Source: Candidatus Dojkabacteria bacterium (GTDB lineage Bacteria; Patescibacteriota; Dojkabacteria; SC72; JAHDCA01). Taken from it: a DNA stretch of 45,671 bases. Within the stretch, counting starts at the first letter, position 1. Each line of letters starts with the position of its first letter. The notes under the pieces were generated by a model, which was given only the letters and a program-made list of their open reading frames with translations, made no database searches and was not told the DNA's origin. The translations under genes and the position numbers were made by a program. The stretch is from contig JALWDW010000012.1 of the NCBI GenBank assembly GCA_027036675.1, forward strand, positions 2,604 to 48,274, written 5' to 3'. Shown here in pieces: positions 1 to 7,714 of the stretch.

Positions 1-1
1 C

Positions 2-2206
2 GGCTTTGATTCTACTCCGCAAGAGTTGGTGGATTTACCGGAGTTTGGATATACGATCCCGAGTTCGCCAGGCAATTCGGTCAGATCCAATGCATACACT
101 CCAGTGGGTGGAGATAATGCCGGAGGCGGATCCGGCGGCGGCGGTGGCGGAGGTGGAGGAACGTCACCCGTGAACCCTGAGCCTACACCCAACGACAACT
201 ATACACCTCCGGAAGGAAGTGACTTCTGCAGGCTATCAGTGAACGAGCTAAGTAAACCCCCGACCCGCTTACCGATCCCGGCCAAGCTGAAAGAGGGAAA
301 AACTGCCGGCAATGATCAAATACGTATCACCTTCCCCGAACCAGGCGAATATAAAGTAAGTTCACAAAAATACGAACTGGCAAGAGAGTACGTTGCATAT
401 TTTCCCGGTGATGAGAAAAACGAGCTTGTCGTTTTCGATGATGCAAACGGTAATTGTCTCATGGATGCTGGTGAGCGCCAGATAACCGATTTGAGTGATT
501 TTGAAGTGGTGAAGTCCGGTGATGTAGCTGACGTACATGTGAAACCGGGTATCAATATTTTGTCATTACCGATCAAACCGGATTCGTTTAGTAGTGCTGA
601 TACCTTGATTAGTTGGGGGGCGCAACATTACGCACCGTTTTACGAGGAGGGAGCTGACACGCGGATGGCACCGATTACTACTGTCGGCAAGTTTTCCAAC
701 AATTTGAAGAAATGGACGTTTTTGACAAATAGGGCTGCCGTTTATGTGAAATCATTCGGCGAGGATTTTTTGGTCAAAGGTGATGAGCCGTTGTATTTGA
801 TCTCATATGCGGATTTTGACCTGAGGTATAGGGGGCGTCTGTTTGATTCTGCACCAAGGCAGCCCGTGTATTCTGGCTGGAATTTACTTGGCTATATGGG
901 ATATGGGGATGATTATACGGGTGATGCGTTGGTGGAAGAGTTTCGCACTCTACAAGGCTTGGGCGATAGTGATGAAATCAAACTTTCCGAGTGGAACAAT
1001 TCGAAGTCGCTCTTTGACAACTACGTCTATAAGGGCTCGAGCTTGTATTCCGATAGAGATTTGACGTTACAACACAGTGAAGCTATTTTTTACAAAGGAG
1101 CGGATTCTGATACGTCGTCCGTATGGTTGCCAAGTAAGTTTAAATCGCATACATGGCAAGATACGGATGGAGTCGCGCATACACCAACAGGTGGAGGTGG
1201 AGATGACAAAGGGGGTGGTGCTGGTGGTCAAGGTTGTGTAGAGCCGGTCTTTGGCTTGGCACCCCCGGCAGATGTACCTATAGGTGGCACTATCACGTTT
1301 CACTTTGGGTCAAATTATCCATATACGCATGTGGGTATCAAACCAGATGGTGAATCTCCCGTGTTTGAGGAAGGCTCATGTGAATTGGAGACCACAGATT
1401 CATGGGCTTATGGACAGGCAGAGCAATACGACTGGGTATGGAAAAATTGCAAAGTTGTCGGCGGATCTCCAGGTGAATACCGTGTCAAATTTACAAACAG
1501 CGAAGATTGCAACTCTACGATAGAGTATACTGTAGTCGAAGGAACAGCATCCGACAACTGGTGGAAGTATCCGGATGAGATATTACCTACGGTACTACCT
1601 GGCGACCATTTATTGGTACTGGTAAATAAGAAATATAAGTTGTCAGCAGATTATGTACCGAGCGGTTTGATGACTTTTGCTTCATGGAATACCGCTCACC
1701 CGGATAAGAACATAAATGTGAGCAATGATAGCTTTCAATTGAGAGAAGAAGTGATGCTACACTTGGCGGAGTTATTGCACGATATGTCCGCAGAAGGTCC
1801 GAATGGCCGAGTGATATCGGCGTATCGGAGTTATACAACTCAGCAGGCGACATATCAACATTGGCTAGATGTCAATGGAGGTGATGTAGACGCTACAGAC
1901 AAAATCTCCGCACGGCCGGGGCATTCGCAGCATCAGCTGGGTACGACGGTTGACTTCTCTACGGTGATAGGAGATATAGAGAGGAAATTTGATGATTTCA
2001 CAGATACACCTGCTGAAGTTTGGCTACGACAGAATGCCTGGAAATATGGCTTTGCTCTATCATACCCACAAGGTGCGGAGTCTATCACCGGTTATTCACC
2101 GGAAAGCTGGCATTACCGCTATATAGGGGTGGAAAACGCCAAGGAATGGCACAACTCCAATTTGGTATTGGATGCTTGGTTGCGTACGAAGCAACAACAA
2201 GTCTGA
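2..2206 (+). CDS. Surface-type protein with C-terminal VanY-like D,D-carboxypeptidase (5' partial)
   Basis: The frame is open to the left edge with no stop before the TTG/GTG at 26-31, so the gene is probably cut by the window. Residue numbers count from the TTG at 26. Two glycine-rich linkers (about 34-45 and 396-407) separate modules. The first module has a calcium-loop-like DDANGNCLMDAGE and a pair of 'PGINILSLP' / 'SGWNLLGYMG' segments also found at the C-terminus of the 1474-aa protein at 20.4 kb. An Ig-like segment with four cysteines follows. The last ~170 residues match peptidase M15B (VanY/DacB): ISAYRSYTTQQ (~596), GHSQHQLGTTVDFS with the zinc His and Asp (~632), and ESWHYRY (~692). 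The expected activity is removal of the terminal D-Ala from peptidoglycan stems outside the membrane. The peptidase call is strong; the role of the N-terminal modules is unknown. Confidence 0.85.
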   Translation, partial: GFDSTPQELVDLPEFGYTIPSSPGNSVRSNAYTPVGGDNAGGGSGGGGGGGGGTSPVNPEPTPNDNYTPPEGSDFCRLSVNELSKPPTRLPIPAKLKEGKTAGNDQIRITFPEPGEYKVSSQKYELAREYVAYFPGDEKNELVVFDDANGNCLMDAGERQITDLSDFEVVKSGDVADVHVKPGINILSLPIKPDSFSSADTLISWGAQHYAPFYEEGADTRMAPITTVGKFSNNLKKWTFLTNRAAVYVKSFGEDFLVKGDEPLYLISYADFDLRYRGRLFDSAPRQPVYSGWNLLGYMGYGDDYTGDALVEEFRTLQGLGDSDEIKLSEWNNSKSLFDNYVYKGSSLYSDRDLTLQHSEAIFYKGADSDTSSVWLPSKFKSHTWQDTDGVAHTPTGGGGDDKGGGAGGQGCVEPVFGLAPPADVPIGGTITFHFGSNYPYTHVGIKPDGESPVFEEGSCELETTDSWAYGQAEQYDWVWKNCKVVGGSPGEYRVKFTNSEDCNSTIEYTVVEGTASDNWWKYPDEILPTVLPGDHLLVLVNKKYKLSADYVPSGLMTFASWNTAHPDKNINVSNDSFQLREEVMLHLAELLHDMSAEGPNGRVISAYRSYTTQQATYQHWLDVNGGDVDATDKISARPGHSQHQLGTTVDFSTVIGDIERKFDDFTDTPAEVWLRQNAWKYGFALSYPQGAESITGYSPESWHYRYIGVENAKEWHNSNLVLDAWLRTKQQQV

Positions 2207-2241
2207 CTTCGACCGTTGCGGTCTGGTAATAGGGCGATTTG

Positions 2242-2270
2242 TTGCGAATTGTATTGAAATTTGTTATCAT
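2242..2270 (+). promoter_or_regulatory. nusA-infB promoter
   Basis: TTGCGA, a 17-base spacer, then TATCAT preceded by TG plus one base (extended -10). The predicted transcript starts near 2277 and leaves a leader of about 70 bases before nusA. No Shine-Dalgarno sequence is seen before the nusA ATG. Confidence 0.6.
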
Positions 2271-2345
2271 TGCGAAGTTTATATTTCCTATATTGGTGAG
2301 TTTATAGACTCATTTCTTTTTGAATAAATTTATAGAACACATAGT

Positions 2346-3620
2346 ATGGCAATGATTTCAGAATTTACGGCTGCGATCAACCAAATTAGCAGCGAACGAG
2401 GTATAGAAGCCGAGGAAGTCTTCCGCGCCTTGGAGCAAGCGATAGCCACCGCGTATCAAAAAGAATATGGTGTGGAATCCGAAGTCTTCGTAGAGATGGA
2501 CAGAGATTCCGGTGACTATCAGGTATTTACAAAAAAAACGGTAGTAGAAGGTAAGCCTGCAGACCCCACGGAGATCTCTCTTGCAGAGGCTCAAAAAATG
2601 CAACCTACATTGGGTGTTGGCGATATCGTAGAAATAGAAATGCCGGTAGAGGGCTTCAGTAGAATAGCGGCGCAGATTGCGAAGCAAACTATATTGCACG
2701 GCGTGCGTGAAGCCGAGAAATCGGCGATCATGGCGGAGTACTCAGACAAGGTCGGAGAAGTGATAAGCGGTATGATGCAAAGGATGCAGGGAGGCAACGC
2801 CGTTTTTGAGATTGGTAAGGCGTTGGCCTATATGCCGAAGGAAGAGCAAATAGCAAACGAGTTTTACAGGGCCGGCGAAAGATACAAATTGTACTTGAAG
2901 GATATCGATGAGTCACAAGGCTTGATCGTCTCGAGGGCTGATGCGGGCCTGTTGCGCGGACTCTTCAGGATGGAAGTCCCGGAGGTCGTCGACGGGATTA
3001 TCGAAATCAAGGCAATCGCTCGAGAGGCTGGGTCGAGAAGCAAAGTAGCTGTGCGTTCTACAGAAGAAGGTGTTGATCCGATAGGTGCATGTGTTGGGCA
3101 GAGAGGTATCCGTATCGCCAATATAATGAGTGAACTTGGGGTGGAAAAAATCGACATCATCGAGTGGCGAGAAGATATCGAAGAATTCATCGAGAAAGCA
3201 TTGAGTCCGGCGCAAGTGGAAAGCGTTTCTCTGAAAGAGGATGGAGAAACCGCTGAGGTGATCGTCCCCGAGGATCAACTCTCCCTTGCGATCGGCAAGG
3301 ATGGGCAAAATGTGCGCTTGGCGTTTAAGTTGACAGGGGTCAAATTGGATATTGTCGGTCGGGGTGAGGATGGTAAATTGATAGTTCGCGAGGAGAAAGA
3401 ACTCGAGAATGAAGAAGATTCTGGAGATGAAGTTGTGGACAAAGTCGATGAGTCGAGTGAAACAGAAAGTGCAAGCGAGCTGAGTGATTGCACGTTGAGG
3501 AAACTGCAAAAGATGGGAGTGGATCTGGAGAAAGCCAAGTCGATGAGTATCGAAGAGCTGATGGAACTGAAGGGAGTAGGAAAAGTTACCGCCAAAAAAA
3601 TATATGACGCTTTTCACTGA
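2346..3620 (+). CDS. nusA: Transcription termination/antitermination factor NusA
   Basis: NusA binds RNA polymerase and nascent RNA and modulates pausing, termination and antitermination. The 424-aa protein has the NusA N-terminal domain (about 1-120), an S1 domain, and tandem KH domains with the signature DPIGACVGQRGIRI and a second KH motif LAIGKDGQNVRLA. An acidic linker leads to a C-terminal helix-hairpin-helix (MELKGVGKVTAKKIYDAF) rather than the long acidic repeats of E. coli NusA. The ATG at 2346 begins the N-domain; a second Met lies two codons on. infB starts 24 bases after the stop, so the two probably form an operon. Confidence 0.97.
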   Translation: MAMISEFTAAINQISSERGIEAEEVFRALEQAIATAYQKEYGVESEVFVEMDRDSGDYQVFTKKTVVEGKPADPTEISLAEAQKMQPTLGVGDIVEIEMPVEGFSRIAAQIAKQTILHGVREAEKSAIMAEYSDKVGEVISGMMQRMQGGNAVFEIGKALAYMPKEEQIANEFYRAGERYKLYLKDIDESQGLIVSRADAGLLRGLFRMEVPEVVDGIIEIKAIAREAGSRSKVAVRSTEEGVDPIGACVGQRGIRIANIMSELGVEKIDIIEWREDIEEFIEKALSPAQVESVSLKEDGETAEVIVPEDQLSLAIGKDGQNVRLAFKLTGVKLDIVGRGEDGKLIVREEKELENEEDSGDEVVDKVDESSETESASELSDCTLRKLQKMGVDLEKAKSMSIEELMELKGVGKVTAKKIYDAFH

Positions 3621-3644
3621 TCGAAAAGCCGGTATGAAGTTTAT

Positions 3645-5231
3645 ATGGCTAAAAAACAAAAGAACGTAAACAATTCGGGCCAAAGGATTCCGGTCGTGAC
3701 CATATTGGGGCATGTAGATCACGGTAAGACGACGTTGCTCGATAAAATCCGTGGCAGTGATGTGCAATCCGGCGAACATGGTGGGATTACACAGAAGATT
3801 GCGGTATATACGGTGCAAACCAAAGATTCTATGGAGATCACTTTTATCGACACTCCCGGGCACGAAGCGTTTGATTTGATGCGTATACGAGGTGGCGGGG
3901 TTGCGAATATAGTTTTATTGATAGTGGCAGGGAATGACGGTGTCAAACCGCAGACTGTCGAATCGATCAAAATTATCAACGAATCGAAAAGTAAGCCAAT
4001 CGTAGTGATCACGAAGATAGACTTGCCTGATGTTGATACGGAGGCAATCAAGCGTGACTTGGCAAACAACGGTTTGGTGGTGGAGAGTATGGGCGGAGAT
4101 GCACCCGTAGTCGAAGTGTCCGCTAAAACTGGTGAAGGTATCGATGAACTGCTGTCGGCCATATTGCTTTTGAATGAGATGGAGGGACCTGAGCGCGGGG
4201 ATCTGCCGGATAATGTGAAGGCGAAGTTGACTGTCTTGGAAACGGTGAAAGACAAATCACGTGGTTTTGTATCGTCTGTGATTGTGTCCGCCGGAGAGGT
4301 ATCGGTGGGCGATTGGGTTGTTTACTTGAAAGACGGAGATGTCGTCGTGGAACGTATCAAAGGTTTCCTTTCGGAGGACGGTGAGACTCTTAAGCAATTG
4401 CGCGCCGGCTTCGGTGGTAGGATTATAGGACTGTCCAACCCCTGGGCGTTGGGGAGTGATGTGTACGTGGTCACGAGTAACAAAAAACGTTTGGTCAGAG
4501 AGGTCGGGGCGTTGTTGAAACAGGAGACGGAGACAGATGAATTTGCGCGAGAAGATGATAGTTCAAACGATATGTCAAATATTTCGGATGAAGACTTGCT
4601 GGCTTCCATGTTTGAGGAGGAAGAGCCGGACTCGGAATTGAATATTGTATTGAAAGCCCCGTCGCAAGGTAGTCTGGAAGCTTTGGTAAACGCGGTGGAT
4701 GGTTTGGAAGTCGAAGGGGTGAAAGTCCGTATACAAAGTAGCGGAGTTGGTGATGTGACCATGGGCGATGTGGAGACGGCGAGTTTGACCAAAGCTTTGT
4801 TGATCGCGTTTGATGTGAAGCAAGAGACGGGCGTGGAACGTATGGCCAAATCCAAGAAGGTTTTGATCAAAGATTATCATGTCATCTACAAGGTGGTGGA
4901 TGAAATTCTCGAAGTATTAGCGATGATGGCCACACCTGATGAGATCGAAGAGGAACTTGGTTCCGCAACTATACTGCAGATATTCACTCTGTCAGACGGG
5001 AAACAGGTACTGGGAGGGAGAGTAGACAGTGGGATCGTTAAAAAGGGAGCGAAGGTGTACGTGGTGCGAGGTGATGAAATACTTACAGAAGCCACGATCG
5101 TCTCGTTGAAGCATGCGAAAAACGAAATCAAGGAGGCCGGTAAAGATATGACCTTTGGGGCCATATTGTCGACGCCTGCTGTCGACGCCGCTGAGGGCGA
5201 TTTGATCCATTGTTTTGTAGTCAAAAAGTGA
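3645..5231 (+). CDS. infB: Translation initiation factor IF-2 (short form)
   Basis: IF-2 is the GTPase that brings initiator tRNA to the 30S subunit and promotes 70S joining. At 528 aa it begins almost directly at the G domain, without the long N-terminal extension of E. coli IF-2. Motifs seen: G1 [14 protein letters not shown] switch region, G3 DTPGHEAF, and G5 SAKTGEGI. G4 reads TKID instead of NKID; TKxD is tolerated in some GTPases such as FtsY, so GTP use is probably kept. Domain II and the C-terminal domains follow, but the usual ECG motif near the end of C2 is replaced by TFGA. The gene is 24 bases downstream of nusA. Confidence 0.96.
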   Translation: MAKKQKNVNNSGQRIPVVTILGHVDHGKTTLLDKIRGSDVQSGEHGGITQKIAVYTVQTKDSMEITFIDTPGHEAFDLMRIRGGGVANIVLLIVAGNDGVKPQTVESIKIINESKSKPIVVITKIDLPDVDTEAIKRDLANNGLVVESMGGDAPVVEVSAKTGEGIDELLSAILLLNEMEGPERGDLPDNVKAKLTVLETVKDKSRGFVSSVIVSAGEVSVGDWVVYLKDGDVVVERIKGFLSEDGETLKQLRAGFGGRIIGLSNPWALGSDVYVVTSNKKRLVREVGALLKQETETDEFAREDDSSNDMSNISDEDLLASMFEEEEPDSELNIVLKAPSQGSLEALVNAVDGLEVEGVKVRIQSSGVGDVTMGDVETASLTKALLIAFDVKQETGVERMAKSKKVLIKDYHVIYKVVDEILEVLAMMATPDEIEEELGSATILQIFTLSDGKQVLGGRVDSGIVKKGAKVYVVRGDEILTEATIVSLKHAKNEIKEAGKDMTFGAILSTPAVDAAEGDLIHCFVVKK

Positions 5232-5830
5232 CCGCATTTCCAACTTTGATCGCAACAGGGCGCTATAGAAGTCGGGGATGAACCCCAGGCTTAAACCCCA
5301 GGCTTGACAAAGAAACCTTATTACTACGGGGATAACTGCCAAGAAAATCCTGTGCTTAATATGAATGTAATCGAAATTTGACTGCCAACTTTCGTTGTCG
5401 TATAGGCGTTTATGGATGCCCGTCGCTTTGGAGCGCACATTTCGGAGGCTCTGTATACTCCTTGTAGTCATGGTGTTTATCGACACACTGTAACTGCGGT
5501 AGGTAGTACGATGCACCTAAACATACGTACGGAGCTGGTTGACGTATTATCTATTGTATCTTGAGAAAATGTCCCCAGGTAAGCGTCTTCTCTGCACCCA
5601 ATGTGCAGGTAGAGCTGTAATTACGCGGTATTTGTATATGCCGTATATGCTATGTTTAGCGTATGTGCCCGGGGCGAAAGCTTGCCCACTAACCGTATCA
5701 TAACAGCGTTTCCACTCAAACAGTGAGTTTTAAGACCGGGTCCCAACCCCGACTTCGAATGCCACAATCGCAATTAGAATATAAGGCCTGATATGTTATA
5801 ATCGTATAATAACTTTATATAAGACCCGCT
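5232..5830. other. 600-base noncoding gap with direct repeat and hairpins
   Basis: No convincing gene or tRNA is seen. A 12-base direct repeat AACCCCAGGCTT occurs at 5281-5292 and 5294-5305. Two hairpins are visible: CTGCAC/GTGCAG (5592-5597 with 5603-5608) and a 10-pair stem with three G-U pairs (5642-5651 with 5658-5667, loop ATGTTT). The gap occupies the place where rbfA commonly lies. It could hold an unrecognised small RNA or a remnant of a lost gene; I found no match to tmRNA, RNase P or SRP RNA signatures by eye. The promoter of the next gene is at its end. Confidence 0.4.
5774..5802 (+). promoter_or_regulatory. Promoter of the DHH-like gene
   Basis: A perfect extended -10, TGTTATAAT (TG at 5794, TATAAT at 5797-5802), with a weak -35 (TTAGAA) 17 bases upstream. 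The predicted leader is about 22 bases and has no Shine-Dalgarno sequence. Confidence 0.6.
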
Positions 5831-7156
5831 ATGTCCGGAAGCTCAGCTTTTCACGATATAGCTGCCCATTTTGCGCAAGCAAATCGAGTATTGGTTTGCG
5901 TGCCGTTGATCACCGATGAGAACTTTACCTATGTGACGACATTGTATAGTATCTTGTCAACTGGCGACAAAACCGTCCATTTGGTATCGCCAAACGCTCC
6001 GAAGCCGGAATTGGCCAATCGCTTACAAGTGTCCAATATAACTTTACGAAACAAGATCCCCGGCGATAAATACACGATAACCATAGACTATAATGACGCC
6101 GATGTGGACAAAGTTTCCTGGGACAACGACGAAGAACGAAATCGACTGATATACTACATTCACACGCAGAGTGGTGATTTTGACTTCAGCAATGTCAAGT
6201 TTGGTGAATTACCGAGCGAATACGACCTTATCGCTTTGGTCGACCTAAAAAACTACGATCAATTGGGGGAATTGTATACTGCATCAAAAGAACTCTGTGA
6301 CGGTTCGAAGAAAGTCGCTTTGAGGAAGTCATCCACAGATATTGGTGATGTTCGATATTTGACCGACACTGAAACCGCGGATTCGGAATTCCTATTATAT
6401 TTGGCAAATGCTGTCGGTGTGCAAGATGGTGTTTTTGCAAAGCAGATTTTCCACGGTATAGATTGGAACATCATACGCGCCGATAAGCAACGCTACAGCG
6501 AGGTGCTGACCATGGCGATCGAGATGGGGGTTGATCCCGTCGATATTTTACCGTGTGCTCCCACAGAGGCTCCGGCGACAACAGAGGATACGGTGGACAG
6601 TAGCCCCATAAACGTGGACGATGAGGAAACGCAAGCAGGTTCTGACTCTGTAGAAAATCCCACGGAAGGCTCTACACCCGAAACAGTACCCGTCATGGAG
6701 GCGAAATCGACGGAACAAACATCCCACGGTACTTTGGAACTGAAATTGCTGGCAATGGTTGCGTCTCATACGGAGGTAAGTGGCGACGGCAACGCACTTG
6801 ATATACAACTTGGTAAAAAACTTTTGAGTGAACAAGGCCTGGAATTGGATCAGAAAACTGCCAAGAAGATCTTGCGTAAACTTAAATCTGATAAACAGAC
6901 GTACAAAGTCGGCTTGATCACAGTGGTCGATGACGCAGACTCCAAGAATACTTCAGCCGATGTATATGTTTTGTCATATGAACCTGATGCGTACGATGCA
7001 GATCTTCTAGCGCAGGTATACGAATCTATGGGTACTTCGGAATTCGCAAGTTTCCGATTGGAGAATCTGACATCAAACAATGTCCGTGCCGAAATCAGAG
7101 ACGTCATGCACGACTTGTATTCAATCCAATACGATGATTTTACCGCAATCGTATAG
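5831..7156 (+). CDS. Degenerate DHH/NrnA-like phosphoesterase-fold protein
   Basis: The first ~240 of 441 residues follow the layout of the DHH (RecJ/NrnA) fold: a strand-helix start (VLVCVPLITDENF...), a segment EYDLIALVDLKNYDQLG resembling motif III, SEFLLYLANAVG resembling the family's later helix, and a GIDWN segment where NrnA proteins have a 'GI..DT' motif. The expected metal ligands are absent: there is no DxD in the first motif and no DHH. A Thr/Glu/Ser-rich linker (about 245-300) joins an unrecognised C-terminal domain. Its place between infB and rpsO is where nrnA lies in some bacteria, which supports the family call. Catalysis is unlikely; an RNA-binding or scaffold role is possible but is a guess. 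Confidence 0.5.
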   Translation: MSGSSAFHDIAAHFAQANRVLVCVPLITDENFTYVTTLYSILSTGDKTVHLVSPNAPKPELANRLQVSNITLRNKIPGDKYTITIDYNDADVDKVSWDNDEERNRLIYYIHTQSGDFDFSNVKFGELPSEYDLIALVDLKNYDQLGELYTASKELCDGSKKVALRKSSTDIGDVRYLTDTETADSEFLLYLANAVGVQDGVFAKQIFHGIDWNIIRADKQRYSEVLTMAIEMGVDPVDILPCAPTEAPATTEDTVDSSPINVDDEETQAGSDSVENPTEGSTPETVPVMEAKSTEQTSHGTLELKLLAMVASHTEVSGDGNALDIQLGKKLLSEQGLELDQKTAKKILRKLKSDKQTYKVGLITVVDDADSKNTSADVYVLSYEPDAYDADLLAQVYESMGTSEFASFRLENLTSNNVRAEIRDVMHDLYSIQYDDFTAIV

Positions 7157-7188
7157 TTATGTTTGTCCTTTCATAGCGCAATTTGTGC

Positions 7189-7216
7189 TTGACTCTGTCC
7201 TATAATATGATACAAT
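7189..7216 (+). promoter_or_regulatory. rpsO promoter
   Basis: TTGACT (7189-7194), 16-base spacer, TACAAT (7211-7216) preceded by TGA (extended -10). The leader would be about 54 bases, long enough for S15 autoregulation, though no specific operator is recognised. Confidence 0.7.
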
Positions 7217-7276
7217 CTGCGTAAACTACGGGTGTTTGCTATTGCACTCTCTAATTTATTATGATAGATTGATAAC

Positions 7277-7540
7277 ATGTCATTGTCAAAAGAAGAAAAA
7301 GCTGAAATTATTAAGCAATTTGCCGTGTCCGAAGGAGACACCGGTTCACCCGAGGTGCAGGTGGCAATCCTTACCAGACGTATTGCTCAGTTGACGGATC
7401 ACTTGAAGGAACACCCAAAGGATAATCATTCCAGAAGAGGTCTTCTGAAAATGGTTGGTCGACGACGACGTTTGTTGCAGTACCTCAAGGAAGCCGATGA
7501 GGCACGTTACAAGAAATTGACAAAAGCATTGTCACTCTAG
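7277..7540 (+). CDS. rpsO: Ribosomal protein uS15
   Basis: uS15 is a primary 16S rRNA-binding protein of the 30S platform. The 87-aa product is of normal length. It has the family core: [36 protein letters not shown] and [12 protein letters not shown]. The ATG at 7277 follows an AT-rich leader with no Shine-Dalgarno sequence. It lies upstream of pnp, the classic rpsO-pnp arrangement, with a 174-base gap. Confidence 0.97.
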   Translation: MSLSKEEKAEIIKQFAVSEGDTGSPEVQVAILTRRIAQLTDHLKEHPKDNHSRRGLLKMVGRRRRLLQYLKEADEARYKKLTKALSL

Positions 7541-7620
7541 TCTTCTAGCCATTCCTGTAAATTTATTGCAAAAATTGTAAATTTGCGGTTTTTGTCCTTC
7601 CTCTTCTCTATTTTTTGAAG

Positions 7621-7637
7621 CCGGGCTTCGGACCCGG
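7621..7637 (+). other. RNA hairpin in the rpsO-pnp gap
   Basis: CCGGG and CCCGG form a 5-pair GC stem around a 7-base loop; an alternative GAAGC/GCTTC stem overlaps it. It is not followed by a T-run, so it does not look like an intrinsic terminator. It may be a processing or autoregulatory element in the pnp leader, as known for E. coli pnp, but only the stem itself is seen. Confidence 0.35.
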
Positions 7638-7714
7638 GGTTGAATATCCTTCCATATTGTTTCAATTCCTAGTATCATCCCACGTACACAAAAAATAAAT
7701 TAAAAGACAGTCAA

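Noticed and set aside
3618-3620. TGA recoded to glycine (Gracilibacteria/SR1 code)
   Set aside because: TGA ends nusA, infB and rplD exactly at family-expected ends, so it is a normal stop here.
2913-3863. 316-aa minus-strand ORF opposite nusA/infB
   Set aside because: It is antisense to well-conserved coding sequence, has no domain features, and its composition reads as a shadow frame.
4992-5516. 174-aa minus-strand ORF reaching into the infB downstream gap
   Set aside because: Its start half lies in the noncoding gap and the rest is antisense to infB; no family features or promoter.
7555-7595. Intrinsic terminator after rpsO (AT-rich repeat followed by TTTTT)
   Set aside because: The stem has internal mismatches and almost no GC, so the pairing is too weak to call.
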